A stretch of 12,599 bases of DNA, taken from the NCBI GenBank assembly GCA_944385775.1, contig CALWYM010000053.1, forward strand, positions 1 through 12,599, in the 5' to 3' direction. How positions within the stretch are numbered: position 1 is the stretch's first letter; each line of letters starts with the position of its first letter. Under the pieces are notes generated by a model, which worked only from the letters and a program-made list of their open reading frames with translations, had not been told where the DNA came from and did not search any database. Of the stretch, positions 1 through 6,634 are shown piece after piece. Source of the DNA: an uncultured Oscillospiraceae bacterium. GTDB lineage: Bacteria; Bacillota; Clostridia; Oscillospirales; Oscillospiraceae. Position numbers and translations under genes: made by a program.

Positions 1-711
1 AGCTTCTCCGAGGCCTGCAAGGCTTTACCAACTACATTCCTTGCCATATTCAAGCAGGGCGGTATCGGAAGCCTTTTCAGTGACCCGGCAAAGCTTCCCC
101 TTGTACTTATAACCATATTCTCCTTCAGCATTTCCGACACCTTTGATACTCTGGGAACCTTTATCGGAACCGGTCGCCGCAGCGGCATATTCAGCGACGA
201 GGACGAGGCCCTTATGGACAGCTCCTCCGGCTTTAAGTCAAAGCTTGACAAGGCCCTTTTTGCTGACGCCACCGCCACCTCCATCGGCGCACTGTTCGGC
301 ACCTCCAACACCACCACCTTTGTGGAAAGCGCGTCAGGTATCGGCGTAGGAGGACGTACCGGTCTTACAAGCGTTGTAGTTGCAATCTGCTTTGCGCTTT
401 CAGCGTTCCTTGCCACCTTTGTTTCAGCGGTTCCCTTTGCTGCCACCGCTCCCGCTCTTGTAAGCGTTGGTATTATGATGATTTCCTCCTTTAAGGAAAT
501 TGAGTGGAGCAATCTTGACGAGGCTATTCCGGCCTTCTTCGCCGGCATTTTCATGGCTCTTTGTTACAGCATTTCCTACGGTATTGCTGCCGGCTTCGTG
601 TTCTACTGCATCGTTAAAATCTGCAAGGGCAAGGCTAATGAGATTCACCCGATTCTCTGGGCCTGCACCGGTCTCTTTATTTTGAACTTTGTGCTTCTCG
701 CACTGCTCTAA
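1..711 (+). CDS. Purine (guanine/hypoxanthine) permease, NCS2 AzgA/PbuG type, 5' truncated by window
   Basis: This is the C-terminal part (236 residues) of a membrane transporter; the reading frame is open from base 1, so the real start lies upstream. The family (COG2252, AzgA/PbuG/PbuO) imports guanine, hypoxanthine or adenine by proton symport. Visible signatures are SDTFDTLGTFIGTGRRSGIF near residues 50-70, followed by ADATATSIGALFGTSNTTTF and ESASGIGVGGRTGLT. These match the substrate-site helix and the GTST..ESG.G...GGRTGL block of PbuG-like permeases. Hydrophobic helices follow to the TAA stop. Family members are usually about 430-480 residues, so roughly half is missing. It precedes a uracil permease on the same strand, suggesting a nucleobase salvage neighbourhood. 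The exact purine cannot be told from this fragment. Family assignment is secure; substrate is inferred. Confidence 0.93.
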   Translation, partial: SFSEACKALPTTFLAIFKQGGIGSLFSDPAKLPLVLITIFSFSISDTFDTLGTFIGTGRRSGIFSDEDEALMDSSSGFKSKLDKALFADATATSIGALFGTSNTTTFVESASGIGVGGRTGLTSVVVAICFALSAFLATFVSAVPFAATAPALVSVGIMMISSFKEIEWSNLDEAIPAFFAGIFMALCYSISYGIAAGFVFYCIVKICKGKANEIHPILWACTGLFILNFVLLALL

Positions 712-730
712 TAAGTAATTTAATCCTGGA

Positions 731-765
731 AATGGCACTGAATGCCCAAATTCAGTGCCATTTTT
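731..765 (+). terminator. Hairpin terminator after the purine permease
   Basis: A perfect 13-bp stem (731-743 paired with 750-762) has a 6-base loop and ends in a run of five T. It lies 20 bases after the purine permease stop and ends 30 bases before the uracil permease start. The T-run is short and interrupted by CGGG, so partial read-through into the next gene is possible. Confidence 0.75.
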
Positions 766-794
766 CGGGAAATTTTTAAAGGAGAAAAGCTCTA

Positions 795-2189
795 ATGGAA
801 AAAGAAACACTAAACACCGCCGCCGGCTATCTGCCGGACGAAAGACCTAGCTTCGGCAAGCTGCTGCTTTACGCTATACAGCAGGTGATTGTCATGTTCC
901 CGGCAACGGTTACCGTTGCTCTTGTAACAGGCTTTCAGGTATCAACCACTATTTTTGCCAGCGGTCTTGCAACACTTTTCTTCATACTTATAACAGGTAG
1001 GAAGATTCCTCTTTACTACGGTTCCAGCTTCGCATACCTTACCGCCATATCCAGCATGTGCGCTGCTGAGGGCTTTGTTAAGGTGGACGGTATCCTCCCC
1101 ACCGAGGCTATTCAGTACGCCCAGTTTGGTATAATTCTCTCCGGTTTTGTGTCCATTGCCGCAGGACTTCTTGTCCGTTTCTTTGGAACAAAGTCCGTTG
1201 AGACAATCCTCCCCGCGTCCATTACCGGTCCTGTTGCCATGATAATCGGTCTTACCCTTGCGGGTAACGCTCTCAGTGACGCTGTCCCCAACGCGGAGAC
1301 GGTCACTGCCGAAAGCTCCATGTGGATAGTTGTTGCACTTATAACTCTTATATCCACCATTGTCTATTCAAAGTACCTTAAGGGCTTTTTGGGTCAGCTT
1401 CCGCTGCTGCTTGGCGCTCTTACCGGCTGTCTTGCCGCCGCTGTCGCCTATGCCTTCGGCGTAAACCTTTTCAGGGCAATGCCTGCCGCCGCCCTTGAGG
1501 CCTCAATCTGGAAGCTTGGGGACGGCTCCTTCTTTGCCATTCCGGCTTTCTCCCTGCCCAAAGTTTCCTGGACTGCCTGCGCTGCGATTATGCCCATAGC
1601 CATTGCCACAATCCCCGAATCCACCGCCCATATGTACCAGCTTGACATCTACGTAAACGATGTGGCAAGAAGAAAGGGCGTTAAGAAAAGATATAACCTT
1701 GTAGATTTGCTTGACCGAAACCTTATCGGAGACGGTATCTGCGACATGATTTCCGGCGTTGTCGGCGGTCCTGCCGGCACAAACTACGGCGAGAATATAA
1801 GCACCATGGCAATTACAAAGGTGTTCTCCACCTCCGTTTTGTCCGTTGCCGCCATTATCGCTATGGTAATAAGCTTCTTTACTCCCCTTATTAAGGTTAT
1901 TTACGGCATTCCCCTGGCAGTTATAGGCGGACTTGAAATTTACCTCTTCGGCGCCATCGCAGCTCAGGGTATTGCGATTATGATTGAAAAGAAAGTGGAT
2001 ATGTTCTCCAGTAAGAACATTGCCGTTATCGCGTCCATTATGGTCATCGGTATCGGCGGAAACTACGCCTTTGGCGGAAATATCCCCTTCTTTGGTATTC
2101 AGGTGCCATGCATTGCCGGCGCAGCAATTTTCGGTATTATTCTGAATCTTATCCTCTCCGTAGGTGAGAAAAAGACCGACGTCCGGTAA
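795..2189 (+). CDS. uraA: Uracil (uracil/xanthine) permease, NCS2 UraA/PyrP type
   Basis: A 464-residue polytopic inner-membrane transporter, predicted to import uracil or a related base with protons. The ATG is preceded by AAAGGAG at 9-base spacing. N-terminal KIPLYYGSSFAYL (about residues 70-82) matches the KIPAYLGSSFAF block of UraA. The substrate and proton residues appear conserved: Glu275 and His279 in IPESTAHM correspond to UraA Glu241 and His245, and Glu333 in NYGENISTMAIT corresponds to Glu290. Two differences stand out. The LQHLFAM motif of helix 1 reads IQQVIVM, so the usual His (UraA His24) is Gln30. The stretch between the two glutamates is about nine residues longer than in UraA. 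These could mean altered substrate preference. The family call is secure; uracil as substrate is the likeliest inference. A strong terminator follows. Confidence 0.9.
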   Translation: MEKETLNTAAGYLPDERPSFGKLLLYAIQQVIVMFPATVTVALVTGFQVSTTIFASGLATLFFILITGRKIPLYYGSSFAYLTAISSMCAAEGFVKVDGILPTEAIQYAQFGIILSGFVSIAAGLLVRFFGTKSVETILPASITGPVAMIIGLTLAGNALSDAVPNAETVTAESSMWIVVALITLISTIVYSKYLKGFLGQLPLLLGALTGCLAAAVAYAFGVNLFRAMPAAALEASIWKLGDGSFFAIPAFSLPKVSWTACAAIMPIAIATIPESTAHMYQLDIYVNDVARRKGVKKRYNLVDLLDRNLIGDGICDMISGVVGGPAGTNYGENISTMAITKVFSTSVLSVAAIIAMVISFFTPLIKVIYGIPLAVIGGLEIYLFGAIAAQGIAIMIEKKVDMFSSKNIAVIASIMVIGIGGNYAFGGNIPFFGIQVPCIAGAAIFGIILNLILSVGEKKTDVR

Positions 2190-2216
2190 ATAAATCCCCA
2201 TTTTCAGCAAACCTTT

Positions 2217-2255
2217 GTGCCCCCGGAAGCTTTCCGTTTCCGGGGGCACTTTTTT
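2217..2255 (+). terminator. Rho-independent terminator after uraA
   Basis: A perfect 12-bp GC-rich stem (2217-2228 with 2238-2249), 9-base loop, then six T. It lies 27 bases downstream of the uracil permease stop and just upstream of the dusB promoter, separating the two transcription units. Confidence 0.93.
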
Positions 2256-2265
2256 ATGTTCCTAT

Positions 2266-2294
2266 TTGACAATAGGGGGCAAAACACTTAAAAT
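2266..2294 (+). promoter_or_regulatory. Sigma-A promoter for dusB-sigma-anti-sigma operon
   Basis: A perfect -35 TTGACA (2266-2271), exactly 17 bp, then -10 TAAAAT (2289-2294). Transcription would start near 2301. That would leave under 10 bases before a TTG at 2308, which argues that translation starts at the later TTG at 2332. Confidence 0.85.
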
Positions 2295-2331
2295 ATAGAA
2301 AGTTATATTGATTTTAAGGTGTGAAGCTTTT

Positions 2332-3324
2332 TTGTATATAGGAAATTTGGAAATTAAAAATCCCATCGCCCTTGCGCCTATGGCAGGGGTGACGGACCTT
2401 GCATTTCGCACGGTCTGCCGGCATTTCGGCGCTGGGGTGACATATACTGAGATGGTCAGCGCAAAGGCTCTGTGCTATAAGGATAAAAAGACAAAGGCCC
2501 TTATGAAGCTGGGAGAGGACGAAACTCCTGCCGCGGTTCAGATTTTCGGTTCTGACGAAACTTCCATGGGGGAGGCTGCCGCCATGGTGGAGGAGCTTGC
2601 CCACCCGGACTTTATAGACATAAACATGGGCTGTCCCGTGGGAAAGGTTGTTTCCTCCGGGGACGGCTCGGCGCTTATGAAGGACCCGGACAAGGCTCAG
2701 CGTATTATTGAATCAGTTGTAAAATCCGTTTCTGTTCCCGTTACGGTAAAATTCCGCAAGGGATTTGACAGCGGCAGTATAAATGCGGTGCCCTTTGCTC
2801 TCATGTGCCAGAGCGCCGGCGCGTCAGCCATTACAGTTCACGGTCGCACAAGAGCGCAGATGTATACGGGGAAAGCCGACTGGAGCATAATAAGAGAGGT
2901 AAAAAACGCGGTGTCGATTCCTGTTTTCGCCAACGGTGATGTATTCACCGGCGAGGACGCCGCCCATATACTGCGCTTTACAGGCTGCGACGGTGTTATG
3001 ATTGCCCGGGGAGCCATGGGTGCGCCATGGATTTTCCGCAGCGCGGCCGCCGCAATAAAGGGCGAGAAAATCCCGCCGGAGCCGGACTATTTTGAGCGGG
3101 TGAAAATCGCCATACGGCAGTTTGAGCTTGCCGCTCTGGACAGGGGCGAAAAGGTCGCCTGCCTTGAGGCAAGAAAGCACTTTGCGTGGTATATTAAGGG
3201 TATGCCCTACGCATCATTTTATAAGGAGCGCATTATGTCCGCCCAGACCCTTGAGGATATGCGCTCTGTGGCAAGGGATATTTGTGACACGCTGAAAGAC
3301 AGGGAAAGGAGTGGCTGGATTTGA
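2332..3324 (+). CDS. dusB: tRNA-dihydrouridine synthase, DusB family
   Basis: An FMN-dependent TIM-barrel enzyme that reduces specific uridines in the tRNA D-loop to dihydrouridine using NADPH. I place the start at TTG 2332 (330 residues), giving MYIGNLEIKNPIALAPMAGV, which matches the usual Dus N-terminus. AAGGTG lies 10 bases upstream. An in-frame TTG at 2308 exists but would sit almost on the inferred transcription start. Visible motifs are LAPMAGVTD (FMN/substrate loop), INMGCP with the catalytic Cys near residue 101, VTVKFRKG with the FMN-binding Lys near 140, VHGRTR near 170, NGD near 201 and ARGAMGAPW near 225. The length fits DusB. The gene ends by a TTGA overlap with the sigma factor. 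Family secure; DusB subtype likely. Confidence 0.93.
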   Translation: MYIGNLEIKNPIALAPMAGVTDLAFRTVCRHFGAGVTYTEMVSAKALCYKDKKTKALMKLGEDETPAAVQIFGSDETSMGEAAAMVEELAHPDFIDINMGCPVGKVVSSGDGSALMKDPDKAQRIIESVVKSVSVPVTVKFRKGFDSGSINAVPFALMCQSAGASAITVHGRTRAQMYTGKADWSIIREVKNAVSIPVFANGDVFTGEDAAHILRFTGCDGVMIARGAMGAPWIFRSAAAAIKGEKIPPEPDYFERVKIAIRQFELAALDRGEKVACLEARKHFAWYIKGMPYASFYKERIMSAQTLEDMRSVARDICDTLKDRERSGWI

Positions 3325-3902
3325 CCATTGAGGAAGAAAGCTCCCTGGTGCAGCGTGCCAAGGACGGGGACACCTCCGCCTTTGAGCAGCTTGTCATTGA
3401 GCACCAGAAGCTTGTATATAACGTCTCACTGAAGCTTACGGGAAATCCGGAGGACGCTTTGGACGTTTCCCAGGATACATTTATAAAAGCATACAGAAAT
3501 TTAAGCTCCTTCCGGGGTGACAGCCGCCTGTCTGCCTGGCTTTACAGGCTCTGCTACAACGCAGCCATGGATTTTATCGGGAAAAACAGAAATCCCTCCG
3601 TTATTTCCATGACGGCTGACGATGGCAGCGATACCCAGTTCGACATTCCGGATCCCTCCCCTTCTCCCGAGGAGCAGGCTGAAAGGGCCTTTACTGTTGA
3701 AGCTGTCCGCTCCGCCATACTGAAGCTGCCGGAAAATCAGCGGCAGATAATTATGATGAGGGAGTTTTCCGGGTTAAGCTACGGCGAAATTGCCTCGGAG
3801 CTAGGCGTTGAGGAGGGCACTGTTAAATCAAGGCTAAGCAGGGCAAGACTGGCACTGGCGGAAATTTTAAAGAAAGGTGGAACTTTTTCCGACTGCCCTT
3901 AG
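3321..3902 (+). CDS. ECF RNA polymerase sigma factor (SigW/RpoE-like)
   Basis: A 193-residue sigma-70 family factor with only regions 2 and 4, as in extracytoplasmic-function sigmas. Region 2 covers about residues 22-91 and includes EDALDVSQDTFIKAYRNL (core binding, -10 recognition) and an FRGDSRLSAWLYRLCYN stretch. Region 4 covers about 129-183 with LPENQRQIIMMREFSGLSY and a helix-turn-helix ELGVEEGTVKSRLSRAR (-35 recognition). The start is TTG within a TTGA overlap with dusB; AAAGGAG precedes it by 9 bases. The next gene is a zinc-finger anti-sigma, so activity is presumably held in check at the membrane. No ECF-type autoregulatory promoter was recognised; the visible promoter upstream of dusB is a vegetative one. 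Target regulon unknown. Confidence 0.92.
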   Translation: MTIEEESSLVQRAKDGDTSAFEQLVIEHQKLVYNVSLKLTGNPEDALDVSQDTFIKAYRNLSSFRGDSRLSAWLYRLCYNAAMDFIGKNRNPSVISMTADDGSDTQFDIPDPSPSPEEQAERAFTVEAVRSAILKLPENQRQIIMMREFSGLSYGEIASELGVEEGTVKSRLSRARLALAEILKKGGTFSDCP

Positions 3903-3931
3903 TCTATTAAGAGGAAAGGAGGTAAGAAGAT

Positions 3932-4735
3932 ATGACCCATTGCGATAAGGCTCTTGAGCTTATAAGCTCATATTTGGATGGGGACATTACACCTTCTGAC
4001 CGGGAATTTCTCATGTCCCACATTGCCTCCTGTCCCAGCTGCGCTGAAATTTTCAATATACTGACAGGGGCGGAAAAGGTCATCTCCCACATGGAGGAGC
4101 CTCCCCAGTCCCTTGTTTCCTCCGTTATGGACGAGGTGCGGAAGATTGAGTCAGAAAAAAAGGTCGTTCCCATTAAAAGGCGCAAAAAAGTTTCCCTGAG
4201 GTACATGACGCTGGCAGCCTCTGCCGTTTTGGCTCTGTCTCTCGGAATGTATGCGGACCGTATGTTGTCCTCTCAAAATCAGGGTCAGGCAGCATATACC
4301 GTTGAAACTGACGAGATTTTGCCTGAGGAAAAAATGGCGAACCCACAGATTTCCGCCTCTCTCTTTGACGCCGATACAGACGGTAACAGCAGTGAAAAAT
4401 CCCAATCTGACAGCGCTGTTCCTCCCGCGCAAAACAGCATACTGGGCTCCGGCAGCCCAACCGGCGAGAACAGTTTTGAAGCGAGCTTAGCTCAGACCAA
4501 TCGCTCCGATGAGCTGTCTGCGGTTTACAGCCGGATACTCTATGTGGAGCAGCTCCCTCAGATCCTTGAGACAAGAGAGCCTATGACGGACAGTCTCGGT
4601 CGCAGCTACTACCCTGTTTCAGACGATGACCTGACTGCGGTAATGGAATACCTTGACAGCCTGGGTGTGACCTACCGGCTGACTGAAAATTCCTCTGCCG
4701 CCTCCGATGAAGCCGCGGTTGTAATCGCGCCGTGA
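3932..4735 (+). CDS. Membrane-anchored zinc-finger (ZAS/zf-HC2) anti-sigma factor
   Basis: A 267-residue protein immediately downstream of the ECF sigma gene, with a strong ribosome site (AAAGGAGGT, 9 bases before ATG). The N-terminal domain carries the anti-sigma zinc motif: Cys4, His30, Cys34 and Cys37 (HIASCPSC, i.e. H-x3-C-x2-C). A basic patch KRRKK near 82-86 precedes a single membrane helix at about 91-108 (YMTLAASAVLALSLGMYA), giving an N-in, C-out topology. Residues about 110-190 are Ser/Gln/Asn-rich and probably a flexible spacer. The last ~75 residues look folded (Tyr/Leu-rich, ending in VVIAP) and could be the sensor, but I do not recognise a named domain. By family precedent the cytoplasmic part binds the sigma factor; the release mechanism, proteolytic or redox via the zinc site, is inference. 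Confidence 0.85.
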   Translation: MTHCDKALELISSYLDGDITPSDREFLMSHIASCPSCAEIFNILTGAEKVISHMEEPPQSLVSSVMDEVRKIESEKKVVPIKRRKKVSLRYMTLAASAVLALSLGMYADRMLSSQNQGQAAYTVETDEILPEEKMANPQISASLFDADTDGNSSEKSQSDSAVPPAQNSILGSGSPTGENSFEASLAQTNRSDELSAVYSRILYVEQLPQILETREPMTDSLGRSYYPVSDDDLTAVMEYLDSLGVTYRLTENSSAASDEAAVVIAP

Positions 4736-4754
4736 GTTTTTCCCGAAATAATAT

Positions 4755-4794
4755 ATACCCCGGGACATTTTTTGTCCCGGGGTATTTCTTTTTT
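4755..4794 (+). terminator. Terminator of the dusB-sigma-anti-sigma operon
   Basis: A perfect 13-bp stem (4755-4767 with 4773-4785) with a T5 loop, followed by a T-rich tail TTTCTTTTTT. It starts 20 bases after the anti-sigma stop. Confidence 0.94.
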
Positions 4795-4805
4795 ACGGTT
4801 TTTTG

Positions 4806-4814
4806 TGATATACT
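4806..4814 (+). promoter_or_regulatory. Extended -10 promoter for yfcE
   Basis: TG-A-TATACT (4806-4814) is a good extended -10. The matching -35 region falls inside the T-rich end of the preceding terminator and is weak, which is tolerated with an extended -10. The start codon lies about 38 bases downstream of the -10. Confidence 0.55.
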
Positions 4815-4852
4815 GACAGTGCTTTCTATTTAAGAAAAAGGAGAAGATTACC

Positions 4853-5395
4853 ATGAAATATATGATAGCTTCCGATATACACGGCTCCGCAAAATACTGT
4901 GGAGAAATGCTGGAGGCTTTTGCCCGTGAAAAGGCGGACAAGCTCATTATACTGGGTGACATACTGTACCACGGTCCGAGAAACGACCTGCCGGAGAAAT
5001 ACGCTCCCAAAGAGGTTATCGCCATGCTGAACCCCCTTAAAAATAAGCTTCTCTGCGTCCGTGGAAACTGTGACACCGAGGTTGACCAGATGGTTCTGGA
5101 CTTTCCGATTATGGCAGAGTACGCCCTTATGGATTTGGGGGATAAAATGCTTTTTATAACCCACGGTCACGTTTTTAATGAGAAAAATCTTCCGCCCATA
5201 GACAGCGGGGATATTCTCCTCCACGGTCACACCCATGTGCCCGTGTGTATTCAGGGGCAGGGATACACATATCTCAATCCCGGCTCAGTATCAATTCCCA
5301 AGGAAAACAGCTGGCACGGCTACATGACGCTGGAAAACGGTCTTTTCCTGTGGAAAAGCCTTGACGGCGAGGAAAAAATGCGCTGGCAGGCATGA
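4853..5395 (+). CDS. yfcE: YfcE-family metallophosphodiesterase
   Basis: A 180-residue cytoplasmic calcineurin-like phosphoesterase of the YfcE/MJ0936 type. E. coli YfcE is a metal-dependent phosphodiesterase active on model substrates; its physiological substrate is unknown. The complete dimetal motif set is visible: Asp8-x-His10 (SDIHG), Asp36 (ILGD), Asn72 in RGNCD, His104 (THGH), and His126/His128 (GHTH). The HGPRN, EVDQM..FPI and NPGSVSIPK blocks are very close to E. coli YfcE, which supports the symbol. AAAGGAG precedes ATG by 9 bases. The gene is a single transcription unit, closed by a hairpin that it shares with the convergent TetR gene. Confidence 0.92.
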   Translation: MKYMIASDIHGSAKYCGEMLEAFAREKADKLIILGDILYHGPRNDLPEKYAPKEVIAMLNPLKNKLLCVRGNCDTEVDQMVLDFPIMAEYALMDLGDKMLFITHGHVFNEKNLPPIDSGDILLHGHTHVPVCIQGQGYTYLNPGSVSIPKENSWHGYMTLENGLFLWKSLDGEEKMRWQA

Positions 5396-5403
5396 CAAAA
5401 TTT

Positions 5404-5431
5404 AAGGCAGCCTTTACTGGCTGCCTTTTTT
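5404..5431. terminator. Bidirectional terminator between yfcE and tetR
   Basis: A 9-bp stem (5404-5412 with 5419-5427) and a 6-base loop, followed on the + strand by six T and preceded by an A/T-rich stretch (TTTAA) that is weaker for the - strand. The convergent TetR gene ends at 5430, so it would terminate its - strand transcript only just after the stop. Confidence 0.8.
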
Positions 5432-6041
5432 ATTCTTTTGTCAGACGGTTTATCTCATCCGCCTCCGGCGGTCTTATGCACCGCAGGATTATGGCAGCGA
5501 TTGTCTCCACCGGCTCACGGCAGTCCTCCTCGAGCCATTGCTTAATTATCGCCGCCATACCCTCAATGTAGTAGGAAATATAGTATTTCCAATGGCGCTC
5601 CGGCAGGGAAAATCTTTTCAGTATGGGCTCGATAATATACTTTTTCATGTTTCCGTACCGCTTCATTGCCTCCATGCCCTCAGGGTTTTTGAAGGACGCC
5701 CGGTAAATGGCCTTGTTATCACGTATAAAGTTAAGGTATGGCAGCAGGTACTCTTTTCTTATAAGTATAAGCTCCCTTAAATCGGTAGTGCCGATATTTT
5801 CTGCAAAACCCTCCCTGTTTCCAAAATAGGACGAAAACCGTCTGTTCACCATTTCCATCGCCTCTTTTAAAAGGTCGTCCATGGTGTCATAGTGAAGGTA
5901 AAAGGTGGACCTGTTGACTCCGGCTTTCTGACAAAGCTCCTTTACGGTAATGTACTCCAGATTCTTTACCTTTAAAAGAGAAATTAGTGCCTCGTCCATT
6001 AAAAGGGCAGTATTAAAATATTTACTCTCAGCCTTAGTCAC
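5430..6041 (-). CDS. TetR/AcrR-family transcriptional regulator
   Basis: A 203-residue DNA-binding repressor-type protein. The N-terminal helix-turn-helix spans about residues 31-53: ITVKELCQKAGVNRSTFYLH followed by Y and D, the classic TetR recognition helix. The remaining residues are helical (ligand/dimer domain) and resemble the short C-terminal domains of DhaS-like TetR proteins, though that subtype is uncertain. The start is GTG (minus strand, base 6041), with GGAGG 9 bases upstream; there is an in-frame stop just upstream, so the start is well determined. It follows a small membrane-protein gene by 29 bases and probably shares its transcript. No efflux pump or enzyme target sits next to it, so ligand and targets are unknown. 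It may autoregulate through the operon promoter. Confidence 0.9.
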   Translation of the reverse strand: MTKAESKYFNTALLMDEALISLLKVKNLEYITVKELCQKAGVNRSTFYLHYDTMDDLLKEAMEMVNRRFSSYFGNREGFAENIGTTDLRELILIRKEYLLPYLNFIRDNKAIYRASFKNPEGMEAMKRYGNMKKYIIEPILKRFSLPERHWKYYISYYIEGMAAIIKQWLEEDCREPVETIAAIILRCIRPPEADEINRLTKE

Positions 6042-6070
6042 CTCTCACGTCCTCCATTTCCCTTTTTATG

Positions 6071-6430
6071 TCACTCCGCTCCCTCGCTTATCTCCCTGGC
6101 AAGCTGGATAATCTCAAAGGCGTAGCGGCTCTTGCCCGCTTCAAGAAGCTTTTTATATATGGGGTAATTTACCCCCACGCCCACAAAGCCCAAAATCCCG
6201 ATAATTACTCCTGCCGTAACGGAAAAACCTGTCCCGCTGCCGATTGCCCCCATGGAAAGGCACATTCCCGTGCCAAGCACAAGGCTCATTGCCGTACCGA
6301 AACTATATGCGAAGATATTCGCCTTGCTCTTTGCCTTTCTGTCAAGCTTTCGGAGAGCCACAACCTTGGAATCGTTTTTCCTTGAGTACTCGTTGGCAAT
6401 CGCTTCCGCGAAAATTTTGTCTGTGTTCAT
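6071..6430 (-). CDS. Small two-helix membrane protein of unknown function
   Basis: A 119-residue protein, ATG start, with AAGGGAG 9 bases upstream. The first ~38 residues are charged and soluble (KVVALRKLDRKAKSKANIFAY). Two hydrophobic segments follow at about 40-63 and 69-90, both Gly-rich, and then a charged C-terminal helix (KKLLEAGKSRYAFEIIQLAREI). I recall similar short proteins in gut Firmicutes being labelled 'dihydropteridine reductase', but nothing here supports an enzymatic role: no nucleotide-binding motif and no room for a catalytic domain. It is the first gene of a probable two-gene operon with the TetR regulator, so it may be a regulated membrane factor. Function unknown. Confidence 0.82.
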   Translation of the reverse strand: MNTDKIFAEAIANEYSRKNDSKVVALRKLDRKAKSKANIFAYSFGTAMSLVLGTGMCLSMGAIGSGTGFSVTAGVIIGILGFVGVGVNYPIYKKLLEAGKSRYAFEIIQLAREISEGAE

Positions 6431-6455
6431 GCTTTACATCTCCCTTAAAGATTTT

Positions 6456-6472
6456 CTATGGCTTAATCATAG
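6456..6472. promoter_or_regulatory. Possible operator/-10 region for the membrane protein-TetR operon
   Basis: CTATG and CATAG form a 5-bp inverted repeat with a 7-base centre, 26 bases upstream of the membrane-protein ATG. On the minus strand the same stretch holds TATGAT (6466-6471), a passable -10, with only a weak -35 (TTCCGT) 17 bp further up. A palindrome overlapping a -10 would suit TetR-type autorepression, but the site is short and the call is tentative. Confidence 0.3.
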
Positions 6473-6571
6473 CCGCATTTTGAGGGAAACGGAACAACAC
6501 CCATTCTTATTTCTGTCGATTTGAGTAATCTATTATAAAATATCCCTATGCCCTTTTCCCATGTAACCCTA

Positions 6572-6600
6572 TTGAAAACAGGTTGCCTGTATGATAAAAT
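6572..6600 (+). promoter_or_regulatory. Sigma-A promoter for the pyruvate-kinase-C-like gene
   Basis: TTGAAA (6572-6577), 17 bp, TAAAAT (6595-6600), with TG one base before the -10 (extended -10). The inferred start near 6607 lies inside the longest open frame, showing that the true start codon is the ATG at 6635. Confidence 0.85.
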
Positions 6601-6634
6601 TACAGTTAGTTATATTTTACCAAGGAGGCACATT

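Noticed and set aside
712..794. PyrR-type attenuator upstream of the uracil permease
   Set aside because: Only one simple hairpin is present, with no competing anti-terminator or PyrR-binding loop visible. It reads better as the terminator of the preceding gene.
1503..2249. Long minus-strand open frame (248 codons) opposite the uracil permease
   Set aside because: It lies antisense to a well-supported transporter gene. Its composition (His, Asn and Gly rich, no domain) is that expected from the complement of a hydrophobic coding sequence, and it lacks family motifs.
6548..6634. 29-codon N-terminal extension of the PK_C-like protein
   Set aside because: A strong promoter (6572-6600) lies inside it, and AAGGAGG directly precedes the ATG at 6635, so the extension would not be transcribed from that promoter.
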